Shown: one piece after another, positions 26,998 to 35,849 of the stretch | Numbering within the stretch: the first letter of the stretch is position 1 | Layout: each line of letters opens with the position of its first letter | Source: Pseudidiomarina salinarum | Lineage (GTDB): Bacteria; Pseudomonadota; Gammaproteobacteria; Enterobacterales; Alteromonadaceae | DNA: 64,000 nucleotides | NCBI RefSeq assembly: GCF_000753715.1 | Contig: NZ_JPER01000005.1 | Span: 1 to 64,000, forward strand | Direction: 5' to 3' | Position numbers and translations under genes: made by a program | Notes under the pieces: model-generated | Databases searched by the model: none | The model's input: the letters and a program-made list of their open reading frames with translations, nothing else | Told to the model about the DNA's origin: nothing

Positions 26998-29267
26998 CCC
27001 GGAAGCGTGCAGCGGTGTTCCGTTATTTATTCTGGACTGCTATGAAGCTGGCTCTGCTGCTGGTCGTTGTGGTCGGTCTTTATACTATCTATCTGGACAG
27101 CGCCCTGACCAAACGCTTCAGTACCGAGCGTTATCAGGCGCCAGCCTTGGTCTATGCGCGCGCAATGGAACTGTACCCGGGCGCCTCGTTATCGCTGGCG
27201 ACGGTGGAAGCGGAACTGCAGCGACTCAATTACCGACCGGTCATGCGACTGACCGACTCAGGGCAGTATCTGCGCCAGGGCAATAGTCTGGCGCTGTACC
27301 GCCGGCCCTTTGATTTCCCGGATGGCCCCCGGATGGCGCAAGCCGTAAAAGTAGAGTTTAGTGGTGCTGACGGCATCGCACGAGTGCTGAGTTTGCCGGA
27401 TGGTCGTGAACTAAACCGGTTTTCACTGGAAGCGCCCTATCTTGGTCGCATCACCGGTGGCAACAACGAAGATCGGTTGTTGGTGGGTCTGGAACGGGTT
27501 CCTAATCTGCTGATCGAAACCCTGCTACTGATTGAAGATCAGGATTTCTACCACCACTCCGGCGTATCGGTCAGTTCGATTGGGCGTGCGGCGCTGGCTA
27601 ACCTGGCGGCTATGAAGACAGTGCAGGGCGGCAGCACGCTCACCCAGCAGTTAGTGAAAAACCTGTATCTGACCCGTGACCAGACACTGTGGCGCAAAGC
27701 AAATGAAGCCCTTATGGCGCTGATCATTGATTATCGTTTCAGCAAAAACGAGATCCTTGAGACTTACCTGAATGAGGTTTACTTCGGGCAGGATGGCGGG
27801 GCAGCGATTCATGGGGTCGGGCTGGCCAGCCGCCACTATTTTGGCAAGCAGGTACAGGAACTTGAAGCGGCTGAAATCGCATTGCTTATTGCCGTAATCA
27901 AAGGGCCTTCTTACTATAACCCGCGGCGCTATCCGGAACGGGCGCAGCAGCGCCGCGATATGATTCTGCAACTGATGTTCTCTCAGGATCTGATAAGCAG
28001 GGACGGTTACCTGGTGGCCCTTGAACAGCCGTTAACTCATTCGCCCGAAAGTGGCCGCGGTACACAACAACTGGCGCATTATCTCGAGCTGGTGAAGCAG
28101 GAACTCACTCAGCTGTACCTACCAATGAACTGGCAACGTGAGGGGCTCCGCGTCTTCACCTATCTGGATCCGATCGCCCAGCGCGCCGCTGAGCAGAGTC
28201 TGGCGGGGCAGATTGAACGGGTAAGTAAAGACCCACTATTACAAGGCGCGGTAGTGATCAGTGATCACCAACAAGCCGGTATCACGGCTCTGGTTGGAGA
28301 TAGGCAACCGCACCGGGCCGGTTTTAATCGCGCCCGCGATGCGATTCGCCCGGTCGGTTCGCTGATTAAGCCGTTTATTTACGGCATCGCCCTTGAGTCG
28401 CCGGCAACCTATAACCTTGCCACGCCGATAGCGGATGATCCGGTGAAACTGGCAGGGCCAGATAATCAAATCTGGGAACCTAAGAATTTCGACAATACCT
28501 TTAAAGGGTCGATGTTGCTCTATGATGCCCTGGCGCAGTCACGCAACGTACCGGCGGTGCGGCTGGGAATGGATATTGGCCTGCCGGTACTGGTCGAGCG
28601 CCTGCAGCAGGCCGGCGTCAGCACCCCAATCGCCGCTTATCCGTCACTGACTCTCGGCGCGATGGCGGTATCGCCACTGACGGTTACCGAACTCTACAGT
28701 ACGCTGGCAAGCCAGGGGCAGTACCGGCCACTGCAGGCGGTTAAAGCAGTCACTAATCATCAGGGGCTGTCGTTGTACGAACGGCCACAGCCAGCGGCGC
28801 ATCAGGTTTTTGCCCGTGATGCCGCCTATCTGGTGACGACGGGCTTACAGGGCGTGGTTAACGAAGGCACCGGCAAGGCCCTGGGTGCTCGCTTTGGCAA
28901 GGATGTGTTGGCTGGCAAGAGCGGCACGACCAATGATTACCGCGACAGCTGGTTTGTGGTATTCGACGGACAGCAGGTTATTACCAGTTGGCTGGGGCGC
29001 GATGATAATCAGCCAATAGGATTAACCGGCAGTAGTGGTGCGCTGCATGTGGTGAGCGAGATTCTGGCGACGACGGGAATCAGACCTATGCAACGAGTGA
29101 TGCCGGCTAGCCTGCAGTTGCAGGCCTTTCATCCGGTGACCGGCGTGGCAATTCCTGAAGACTGTAGCGAAGCCCGCCTGTTACCGGCTCCGCCGCAGCA
29201 ATTAACGGAAGATATGAGTTGTTCCGGCGAACCCAGGGAAAAATCCTGGTGGCGCCGGATATTTTAA
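26994..29267 (+). CDS. mrcB: Bifunctional penicillin-binding protein 1b
   Basis: 757 residues: a cytoplasmic tail, one transmembrane helix (about 11-36), a UB2H-like domain, the GT51 transglycosylase domain (catalytic Glu181 in LLIEDQDFYHH; QGGSTLTQQLVKNLYL) and the transpeptidase domain with SxxK at Ser456, SRN (AQSRNVP) and KSGTT at Lys642. It polymerises and cross-links peptidoglycan at the inner membrane. Its start is coupled to hrpB. It converges on hemL with only 2 nt between stops. Confidence 0.97.
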   Translation: MTRKRAAVFRYLFWTAMKLALLLVVVVGLYTIYLDSALTKRFSTERYQAPALVYARAMELYPGASLSLATVEAELQRLNYRPVMRLTDSGQYLRQGNSLALYRRPFDFPDGPRMAQAVKVEFSGADGIARVLSLPDGRELNRFSLEAPYLGRITGGNNEDRLLVGLERVPNLLIETLLLIEDQDFYHHSGVSVSSIGRAALANLAAMKTVQGGSTLTQQLVKNLYLTRDQTLWRKANEALMALIIDYRFSKNEILETYLNEVYFGQDGGAAIHGVGLASRHYFGKQVQELEAAEIALLIAVIKGPSYYNPRRYPERAQQRRDMILQLMFSQDLISRDGYLVALEQPLTHSPESGRGTQQLAHYLELVKQELTQLYLPMNWQREGLRVFTYLDPIAQRAAEQSLAGQIERVSKDPLLQGAVVISDHQQAGITALVGDRQPHRAGFNRARDAIRPVGSLIKPFIYGIALESPATYNLATPIADDPVKLAGPDNQIWEPKNFDNTFKGSMLLYDALAQSRNVPAVRLGMDIGLPVLVERLQQAGVSTPIAAYPSLTLGAMAVSPLTVTELYSTLASQGQYRPLQAVKAVTNHQGLSLYERPQPAAHQVFARDAAYLVTTGLQGVVNEGTGKALGARFGKDVLAGKSGTTNDYRDSWFVVFDGQQVITSWLGRDDNQPIGLTGSSGALHVVSEILATTGIRPMQRVMPASLQLQAFHPVTGVAIPEDCSEARLLPAPPQQLTEDMSCSGEPREKSWWRRIF

Positions 29268-29269
29268 GT

Positions 29270-30562
29270 TTATTTCAGTGCTTTTAGCTCGCTGAATGCC
29301 TGTTCTGCGGCAGCAAGGGTGGCGTCGATATCAGCGTCGCTGTGTGCAGCGGACATAAAGCCAGCCTCAAATGCCGATGGCGCCAGATAAACGCCCTGTC
29401 TCAGCATGCTGTGATAGAAGGCTTTAAAGTGTTCCATGTTGCACTGCGTGGCTTGCTGGTAGCTGGTTACTTCGCTCGCTCCGGTAAAGAAAAAGCCAAA
29501 CATGGAGCCAGCACGGTTGGTGGTGAACGGGATACCAGCGGTATCGGCGAGCTGCTGCATACCGTCCACCAACTTAGTTACCTTCGCTGTCAGGTTGCGG
29601 TAAAGCTCCGGATCCGCTAATTCTGTCAGCGCGGCCAGACCAGCGGCCATAGCAACGGGGTTGCCCGATAAGGTACCCGCCTGATAAACCGGACCCACCG
29701 GGGCGATAAAGTCCATAATCTCACGCTTGCCGCCAAAAGCCCCGACCGGCATACCGCCGCCGATAACTTTGCCTAAAGTGGTCAGGTCCGGGGTTACACC
29801 ATAATGTTCCTGAGCGCCGCCGCGGGCCACCCGGAAACCGGTCATGACTTCATCAAAAATCAAGACACTGCCGTAGTCGTCACAAATGCTGCGCAGACCT
29901 TCCAGAAAGCCGGCAGCAGGTGGTATACAGTTCATATTCCCGGCAACCGGCTCGACAATAATGGTGGCAATCTGATCGCCGAACTGGGCGAAGATGTCCC
30001 GTACTGAATCCAGATCGTTAAAGGTCACTGTCAGGGTATGTTTGGCAAAGTCTTCCGGGATGCCCGGTGAATTTGGTACACCCAGAGTCAGCGCACCAGA
30101 ACCGGCTTTAACCAGCAGTGCGTCAGCATGGCCGTGGTAACAGCCTTCGAACTTCAGGATCTTATCGCGGCCGGTATAACCGCGGGCCAGACGAATGGCC
30201 GTCATGGTTGCCTCGGTACCCGAGTTAACCATCCGTACTTTTTCAATTGATGGCACCATCGCTTTGATTTTTTCAGCCATAGTGATTTCAATTTCGGTCG
30301 GGGTGCCAAAACTCAGGCCGCGCTCAACTGCTTTTAAGGTCGCGTTGCGAATGGCCGGGTGGTTATGCCCCAGAATCATCGGCCCCCAGGAGCCAACATA
30401 ATCGATATAGCGGGTACCGTCAGCGTCGTACATATAAGCGCCATCGGCGCGCTCGATGAAAATAGGTGAGCCGCCAACGCCGTTAAAGGCGCGGACCGGT
30501 GAGTTTACGCCACCTGGAATGCTGTGCTGTGCCTGGGCAAATAATTCTTCTGAGCGGGACAT
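29270..30562 (-). CDS. hemL: Glutamate-1-semialdehyde 2,1-aminomutase
   Basis: 430 residues, class III aminotransferase fold, with the PLP lysine in [15 protein letters not shown] (about residue 268) and the substrate-gating region [14 protein letters not shown]. It makes 5-aminolevulinate in the C5 haem pathway. It lies 23 nt downstream of pyrB. HemJ, a later enzyme of the same pathway, is encoded just beyond pyrB. Confidence 0.97.
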   Translation of the reverse strand: MSRSEELFAQAQHSIPGGVNSPVRAFNGVGGSPIFIERADGAYMYDADGTRYIDYVGSWGPMILGHNHPAIRNATLKAVERGLSFGTPTEIEITMAEKIKAMVPSIEKVRMVNSGTEATMTAIRLARGYTGRDKILKFEGCYHGHADALLVKAGSGALTLGVPNSPGIPEDFAKHTLTVTFNDLDSVRDIFAQFGDQIATIIVEPVAGNMNCIPPAAGFLEGLRSICDDYGSVLIFDEVMTGFRVARGGAQEHYGVTPDLTTLGKVIGGGMPVGAFGGKREIMDFIAPVGPVYQAGTLSGNPVAMAAGLAALTELADPELYRNLTAKVTKLVDGMQQLADTAGIPFTTNRAGSMFGFFFTGASEVTSYQQATQCNMEHFKAFYHSMLRQGVYLAPSAFEAGFMSAAHSDADIDATLAAAEQAFSELKALK

Positions 30563-30585
30563 TGAATTCCTCGTTAGTTAGCTAA

Positions 30586-31599
30586 TTACACGTTGCGCTT
30601 ATCGCTGTACCAGTTGACCTCACACTCATGGCGATCAACCTGATCAGTGACGCCGAGGGTAAGTGCAAATAAGGCCATACGAATCAGTACGCCGTTATCT
30701 GCCTGACGGAATATGGCCAAATTCGGGTTTTGGTTCAGATCGTTATCCAATTCATTGGCTTCGGCGCGGGAATCGCGCGGCAACGGGTGCATAATGACGG
30801 TATTGGGTTTGTAGTGCTTGGTGTAGATTTCACTGTTTAAGCGGAACTTGCCGCGGTACTGGTTGGCTTCCTGCGGGCTGGTAAAACGTTCCTGCTGGAT
30901 ACGGGTCTGGTAAACGATATCGGCATCAGAAATACCAATGACCTGATCGGTGATGGTTACCTGATGTCCCGCTTGTTCAATTACATTAAGGATACTATCG
31001 GGCATCGCTAGTTCATGGGGTGCAATCAGGGTAAACCGGATATTCTTGTACATCGACAACAGGCGCGACAGTGAGTGCACCGTACGGCCAAACTTGAGGT
31101 CGCCCATCATACAGATATGCATGCCATCGATGTCGTGACCATGATAGGCCAGTTCTTTTTTAATGGTGTACAAATCCAGCAACGCCTGGGTGGGGTGTTC
31201 GTTGGCCCCGTCGCCACCGTTGATAACCGGTACCCGGCTGCCTTCGGCAAATTCGGCCACCGAGCCGGATTTGGGATGGCGCATGGCGATGATATCACTG
31301 TAGCTACTTAGCACCCGGGCGGTATCGTACAGCGACTCGCCTTTGGCCAGGGCCGAACTTTCCATCCCCGTGGTTTCACGGACTTCACCGCCCAGCAGGT
31401 TGAATGCTGTGCCAAAACTAATTCGGGTACGGGTAGAGGCTTCAAAAAACAGGTTTCCGAGAATGGCTCCGTCCAGTACGCGAGTTCTCTTCTGGCGCCG
31501 GGCATAGGGCAACATCCGATCAGCAATCTCAAAAATTTGCTCGATACTATGGCGATCAAATTGGTCGACTGAGAGGATATTCTTTCCGGTGAAATTCAT
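30586..31599 (-). CDS. pyrB: Aspartate carbamoyltransferase catalytic chain
   Basis: 337 residues from the ATG at 31599 (AAGG about 10 nt upstream; a TTG at 31608 is possible). FFEASTRTRISF binds carbamoyl phosphate, HPTQALLDLYTI and MHPLPR complete the active site. It commits carbamoyl phosphate to pyrimidine synthesis. It is longer than E. coli PyrB, and no pyrI regulatory-subunit gene follows; hemL follows instead. A -35 TTTACA (31657-31662) and weak -10 TATCCG (31634-31639) with 17-nt spacing form a likely promoter. Confidence 0.95.
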   Translation of the reverse strand: MNFTGKNILSVDQFDRHSIEQIFEIADRMLPYARRQKRTRVLDGAILGNLFFEASTRTRISFGTAFNLLGGEVRETTGMESSALAKGESLYDTARVLSSYSDIIAMRHPKSGSVAEFAEGSRVPVINGGDGANEHPTQALLDLYTIKKELAYHGHDIDGMHICMMGDLKFGRTVHSLSRLLSMYKNIRFTLIAPHELAMPDSILNVIEQAGHQVTITDQVIGISDADIVYQTRIQQERFTSPQEANQYRGKFRLNSEIYTKHYKPNTVIMHPLPRDSRAEANELDNDLNQNPNLAIFRQADNGVLIRMALFALTLGVTDQVDRHECEVNWYSDKRNV

Positions 31600-31659
31600 G
31601 TTCAACAAACCTTACAGTGAGGGAAACACTGGACGGATACTCTAGCAGAAATAGCCTGT

Positions 31660-31681
31660 AAAAAGAACGCTTCGGCGCGTT
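31660..31681 (-). terminator. Weak intrinsic terminator of hemJ
   Basis: Minus strand: AACGC, a 6-nt loop, GCGTT, then CTTTTT. The stem is only 5 bp and its left arm overlaps the hemJ stop codon. The U-tract also contributes to the pyrB -35 box. Confidence 0.35.
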
Positions 31682-32108
31682 AAAAGGGCTTCAGTACCGC
31701 CAGAATAATGATCGCCGCCAGCGCCAGTACCGGCACTTCGTTAAATACCCGGTAAAACTTATGGCTACGGCGGTTGCGATTGTGCCTGAAGTCGGCCAGC
31801 AATTTAAAGCAGTAGCCGTGATACAGATAAAGGCCGGCTACGATAACCAGCTTGGCATGCATCCAGCCACTATATTTAAACCAGGCCATACCGTAACTAT
31901 AGATCAGTAACAGTCCAAAAATCAGCGTCAGAATGGCAAAGGGCGTGATAAAATAGAGCAGCCGTCGCTCCATCAGCTTAAACTGCCGGTCAACTTCCGG
32001 CACATCGGTCTGGGCGTGATAAACGAACAGGCGCGGCAGGTAAAAGATGCCGGCGAACCAGGCCACCATGAAAATTAAGTGCAGGGCTTTGTACCATAAG
32101 ATGTCCAT
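31680..32108 (-). CDS. hemJ: Protoporphyrinogen oxidase HemJ
   Basis: 142 residues from the ATG at 32108 (GGGAA upstream); the frame stays open to 32171 but the family starts at MDILWYKALHLIFMV. Four transmembrane helices; the conserved His in KALHLI, HAKLVI and the Arg/Lys-rich RHNRNRRSHKFYRVFNE near the C-terminus fit TIGR00701. It oxidises protoporphyrinogen IX in the inner membrane, replacing HemG/HemY. hemL lies two genes downstream. Confidence 0.92.
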   Translation of the reverse strand: MDILWYKALHLIFMVAWFAGIFYLPRLFVYHAQTDVPEVDRQFKLMERRLLYFITPFAILTLIFGLLLIYSYGMAWFKYSGWMHAKLVIVAGLYLYHGYCFKLLADFRHNRNRRSHKFYRVFNEVPVLALAAIIILAVLKPF

Positions 32109-32200
32109 AATTTCGTTCCCATGCGGGTGGCTGATATTTCGGTTGCGAACTGATGTCCGCCTGCGTAGCATGACGCCGTTCCATCATAAGAAGTGTTGCC

Positions 32201-32935
32201 ATGAATGAGAAGCAAAAAATCCCTGACTTAGCGAACCTGAACCGCGCGGCGCAGGCAGTAGTGCTTGCCGGCTTGCTGGTAGTTGGCGCGCTGCTGGGTT
32301 ACTTGCTTGGTAACTGGCATGTATTTAGCCTGCAGAACGACGTTGAAGCTCTTGAGCAACAGATTGCTGAGCTCTATGATCAAACAGAACAGTTTGATTA
32401 TCAACAGCATATGGCAAAAGTTGAGCTGGGAATTGAAAAAGCCGCAAGCAAAAGCCTGCAGCAGGAGCTACTGATGGCGCAGGATGAAAACTTTGCGCTG
32501 CGTCGCGAACTGACTTTTTACCAGAAAATCATGGCGCCGGAACTCGAAGCCGATGGAGTGGTTATTGATTCGCTGGAGCTGCAACAGAACCGCAATGCCG
32601 ATCATTATCACTTCCGCCTGGCTATCGTGCAGACTGAACGGCAGCGCAATCTGACCAAGGGCAAGGTATCCTTGCAGCTACGCGGGCGATTAGATGGTTC
32701 AGTGACTTATTTTGACCTGCAGGATTTGGCTAATATTGAAGACAAAGACCGTAATTTCAGTATGCGTTACTTTACTGTGCATGCCGGCGACTTTGTGTTG
32801 CCCGCAGGCTTTTTGCCGGAACGCATTGATGTAGAAGTGGAATTGAGCGGTAGCGACCGGCAGACCCTTACCCGCAGCTTCTACTGGAACCAGCTATTAT
32901 CGGTGAAACGTAGCCCGGGCCGCGACAATACTTGA
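32201..32935 (+). CDS. DUF6776-type membrane-anchored coiled-coil protein
   Basis: 244 residues: a short cytoplasmic N-terminus, one transmembrane helix (about 18-40), a long coiled coil (about 44-108), and a C-terminal beta-rich domain (VVIDSLELQQN to the end). The overall plan and the FALRRELTFYQKIMAPE segment match the DUF6776 family common in gammaproteobacteria. It diverges from hemJ and is followed after 57 nt by erpA. No function is known. Confidence 0.82.
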   Translation: MNEKQKIPDLANLNRAAQAVVLAGLLVVGALLGYLLGNWHVFSLQNDVEALEQQIAELYDQTEQFDYQQHMAKVELGIEKAASKSLQQELLMAQDENFALRRELTFYQKIMAPELEADGVVIDSLELQQNRNADHYHFRLAIVQTERQRNLTKGKVSLQLRGRLDGSVTYFDLQDLANIEDKDRNFSMRYFTVHAGDFVLPAGFLPERIDVEVELSGSDRQTLTRSFYWNQLLSVKRSPGRDNT

Positions 32936-32960
32936 CCCTTTTAGTCAGGTAAGCGAAAAT
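32932..32960 (+). promoter_or_regulatory. Candidate erpA promoter
   Basis: -35 TTGACC (32932-32937), which includes the stop codon of the previous gene, a 17-nt spacer and -10 GAAAAT (32955-32960). The -35 matches 5 of 6, the -10 matches 4 of 6. Confidence 0.3.
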
Positions 32961-32992
32961 AGCACCAGATATTTCAGAGGTACTACGAAATC

Positions 32993-33340
32993 ATGACTGC
33001 AGCAGCGCAACCTATGCCCATCCAGTTTACCGATGCGGCCGCCAATAAAGTAAAAACACTGATTGCCGAAGAAGAGAACCCCGAGCTGAAACTGCGGGTT
33101 TATGTAACCGGTGGTGGCTGCTCAGGCTTTCAATACGGCTTTACTTTTGATGAAAAAGTGAATCCCGGTGACATGGAAATTGAAAAAAGCGGCGTCACCC
33201 TGGTGGTCGACCCGATGAGCCTGCAATACCTGGTCGGCGGTACCGTAAACTACGAAGAAGGCCTGCAAGGCGCGCGCTTCTTTATAGATAATCCCAATGC
33301 CTCAACCACCTGTGGTTGTGGGGCCAGCTTCTCCGTTTAA
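32993..33340 (+). CDS. erpA: Iron-sulfur cluster insertion protein ErpA
   Basis: 115 residues, A-type carrier. The three cluster ligands are Cys43 ([11 protein letters not shown]), Cys107 and Cys109 (TTCGCG); the spacing is that of E. coli ErpA (42/106/108). It delivers [4Fe-4S] clusters to targets such as IspG and IspH. In E. coli erpA also lies near hemL. A terminator-like hairpin follows at 33355. Confidence 0.96.
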   Translation: MTAAAQPMPIQFTDAAANKVKTLIAEEENPELKLRVYVTGGGCSGFQYGFTFDEKVNPGDMEIEKSGVTLVVDPMSLQYLVGGTVNYEEGLQGARFFIDNPNASTTCGCGASFSV

Positions 33341-33354
33341 CCAGGTGAGAATAG

Positions 33355-33402
33355 CCTCGCTTTCGGGTAGACTGTTGCTACATTCTACAGGCGAGGTTTT
33401 TT
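33355..33402 (+). terminator. erpA terminator-like hairpin that carries the pepQ ribosome-binding site
   Basis: Outer arms CCTCGC (33355-33360) and GCGAGG (33391-33396), inner arms GTAGA (33367-33371) and TCTAC (33384-33388), then six T residues (33397-33402) directly before the pepQ ATG at 33403. GAGG in the right arm is also the pepQ Shine-Dalgarno, 6 nt from the ATG. Confidence 0.55.
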
Positions 33403-34722
33403 ATGAGCGCATATGCGGACCATATAGCCACGGTCAGAGCGCGTTTTGACGCGGCACTTGAGGCTTCCAATTTTGATTCTGTGCTGGTTTATGCCGGCCA
33501 ACCCCGATTAGCTTTTCTCGACGATAACCCCTATCCGTATCGTGTAAATCCGCTGTTTAAATACTGGATCCCGGTAACCCAAAGCCCGAAAAGCGCTTTG
33601 TTTTATCAGCCTGGTCAGAAGCCGGTGGTATTTCTGTTCCAGCCGCGGGATTTCTGGCATGCCCAGGCCCAGGTGCCGAAGGAAGAATGGCAGGATTACG
33701 TTGAGCTGGTGATCGTTGACGACCAGAAAAAAATTGAGAGCCACCTTGGTGATAAACTGAAGGACGCGGCGCTGCTCGGTGAAGATTTTGCCGAGCCGGT
33801 TGCCAGCTGGCCGGTTAAAGCGTGGAATCCACAAGCGCTGCTTGATCATCTGCACTTCCATCGCGCTATAAAAACCGACTGGGAAGTACAGAATCTGCGC
33901 GTTGCCAATGAGCGTGCCGCCAAAGCGCACCTTGCTGCCCGTGCGGCATTCTTTGCCGGTGCCAGTGAACTGGAAATTCACCAGGCCTATCTGCGTGCTA
34001 TCAATTTCCGTGAATCTGAGGTGCCATACAACAGCATAGTGGCCCTTAATGACCATGGCGCTATCCTGCATTATGATATTTACGATACCGAAGCACCAGC
34101 CGACCCGGCGCGTTCGTTCTTAATTGACGCTGGCGCGACCTACCGTGGCTATTGTGCGGATATTACCCGTACCTACGCGCGCGACGAAAAAGGCTTCTTC
34201 CAGGATCTGATCGATGCGGTTGATGAAGCCCAGCAAGATCTGCTTAAGGAAATCAAACCGGGCCGGGACTACTACGAACTGCATGTTTCACAGCATCTGA
34301 AAATTTCGGCTATTTTATCGCGCTTTGGCTTTGTCGAAGGCAGCGCCGAAAGTATTTATGAGCAAGGTTACAGCAGTGCATTTTTCCCGCATGGCCTGGG
34401 GCATTTTATTGGTTTGCAGGTGCATGATGTGGGTGGCTATCTGCGCAATGATCGCGGCGATAGCTACGATCGCGATGTTCGCCATCCGTTCCTGCGCTTG
34501 CTGCGTCCGGTTGAAGCAGGGCAAGTCTTTACTATTGAGCCCGGGCTTTACGTGGTTGATCAGTTGCTGGAAGACTTTTCGGGCAATAAAGATTTCAACT
34601 GGGATCGTATCGCCGAACTTCGTCCTTATGGCGGCGTCCGCATAGAAGATAGCATTGTTGTTGGCGAAAACGGCAACAATGAAAACCTGACCCGCGATGC
34701 TTTTGAAAAGCTGAAAAACTAG
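33403..34722 (+). CDS. pepQ: Xaa-Pro dipeptidase
   Basis: 439 residues of the M24B family. Metal ligands are seen in LIDAGATYRGYCADITRTY (two Asp), PHGLGHFIGLQVHD (His), FTIEPGLYV (Glu) and GGVRIEDSIVV (Glu). The N-terminal domain (about 1-160) has the PepQ-type FLDDNPYPYRVNPLFKYW. It cleaves dipeptides with C-terminal proline and may show organophosphate hydrolase side activity as in other Alteromonas prolidases. Its stop TAG shares the palindrome CTAG with the stop of anmK on the other strand. Confidence 0.95.
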   Translation: MSAYADHIATVRARFDAALEASNFDSVLVYAGQPRLAFLDDNPYPYRVNPLFKYWIPVTQSPKSALFYQPGQKPVVFLFQPRDFWHAQAQVPKEEWQDYVELVIVDDQKKIESHLGDKLKDAALLGEDFAEPVASWPVKAWNPQALLDHLHFHRAIKTDWEVQNLRVANERAAKAHLAARAAFFAGASELEIHQAYLRAINFRESEVPYNSIVALNDHGAILHYDIYDTEAPADPARSFLIDAGATYRGYCADITRTYARDEKGFFQDLIDAVDEAQQDLLKEIKPGRDYYELHVSQHLKISAILSRFGFVEGSAESIYEQGYSSAFFPHGLGHFIGLQVHDVGGYLRNDRGDSYDRDVRHPFLRLLRPVEAGQVFTIEPGLYVVDQLLEDFSGNKDFNWDRIAELRPYGGVRIEDSIVVGENGNNENLTRDAFEKLKN

Positions 34723-35849
34723 TCGGGCAGGTAAAGTCCACCTAATACTGCCGACCGGCTGGCGCCGGTAACTGCAGGCAGGTTGCCTGGCAGGCGTTGC
34801 AGATAGCGCTGGGCCAGCCAGGCAAAGGCCATAGCTTCCACATGCTGCGGGTGAATTCCCAGCTTTTGGGTTGAGTGCCAGTGGCACTCGGGCAAATTGC
34901 GGGTCAGTGCCTGCATCAACACCGGGTTAAAGGCCCCCCCGCCAGCCACATAAACCGTCCCCGGCCGTGCGGGTAGCCAGTCTTTCAGCGCCCGGCTGAC
35001 AGACTCGGCGGTCAACTCCACTAAAGTTGCCTGCATATCGGCAGCATCAAACTGATCGAGGTCGCCCAGCTGCTGTGCCAGCCAGTTCAGGTTAAAAGCG
35101 TCGCGTCCCGTGCTTTTCGGCGGTGGACGGTGGAAATAGGGATCGCTAAGTAAGGTTTCCAGTATCCTGGCATCAACCCGGCCCAGGCTGGCCAGCTCAC
35201 CATTGGTGTCATAGTCTGACAAGCTGTCGGGATAGCAGCGCTGGTACCACTGATCAAGCAGGGTATTCGCGGGCCCGGTATCAAAGCCAAGCACACTCTC
35301 TCTATCGCCGGGCAGCCAGGTGACATTCGCAATTCCGCCCAGGTTAAGCACCGCTCGCGGCGCCTCAGGGCTGGCAAATAATGCGTGATGGAAAGCCGGC
35401 ACCAGGGGCGCGCCCTGGCCACCGAGAGCAATATCTTTGCGGCGAAAGTCGGCAACCACGGCAATCCCGGTTAGCGTCGCCAGCCGGTTCGGATCGCCCA
35501 GTTGCAGGGTATAAGCAGGGCTGGCATCAGGTTGGTGACGCACCGTCTGGCCATGGCTCCCAATGGCGCGAATGGCATCGGCAGCCAGCCCCTGGTCAGC
35601 CAGCAAGCGGTTCACCAAGTCGGCGCATAGCCGGGCAAACTGCTGATCAGCAATGGCCCAGTGATGCAGATCGTCATGGCGCGCGCGGCACAGGTCGTGC
35701 AGCTGTCGGGAAAGTTCAGATGGGAAGCTTTGGTGGCGATGGGCGAGTAACTGCAGGGAGCTATCATCAGCGGGAACCTTCACCAGCACGGCATCAATAC
35801 CATCCATGCTGGTTCCCGACATTAAGCCGATGAATAACTCACCGTTCAT
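34719..35849 (-). CDS. anmK: 1,6-anhydro-N-acetylmuramic acid kinase
   Basis: 376 residues, ASKHA fold: FIGLMSGTSMDGIDAV at the N-terminus (phosphate loop and catalytic Asp), IGSHGQTVRH, LNLGGIANVTWLPG, and VYVAGGGAFNPVLM. It opens the anhydro ring and phosphorylates MurNAc during cell-wall recycling. It overlaps the mepM stop by one base (TGATG). The mepM-anmK order beside tyrS is also seen in vibrios. Downstream partners AmgK and MurU are encoded at 45252-46933. Confidence 0.96.
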   Translation of the reverse strand: MNGELFIGLMSGTSMDGIDAVLVKVPADDSSLQLLAHRHQSFPSELSRQLHDLCRARHDDLHHWAIADQQFARLCADLVNRLLADQGLAADAIRAIGSHGQTVRHQPDASPAYTLQLGDPNRLATLTGIAVVADFRRKDIALGGQGAPLVPAFHHALFASPEAPRAVLNLGGIANVTWLPGDRESVLGFDTGPANTLLDQWYQRCYPDSLSDYDTNGELASLGRVDARILETLLSDPYFHRPPPKSTGRDAFNLNWLAQQLGDLDQFDAADMQATLVELTAESVSRALKDWLPARPGTVYVAGGGAFNPVLMQALTRNLPECHWHSTQKLGIHPQHVEAMAFAWLAQRYLQRLPGNLPAVTGASRSAVLGGLYLPD

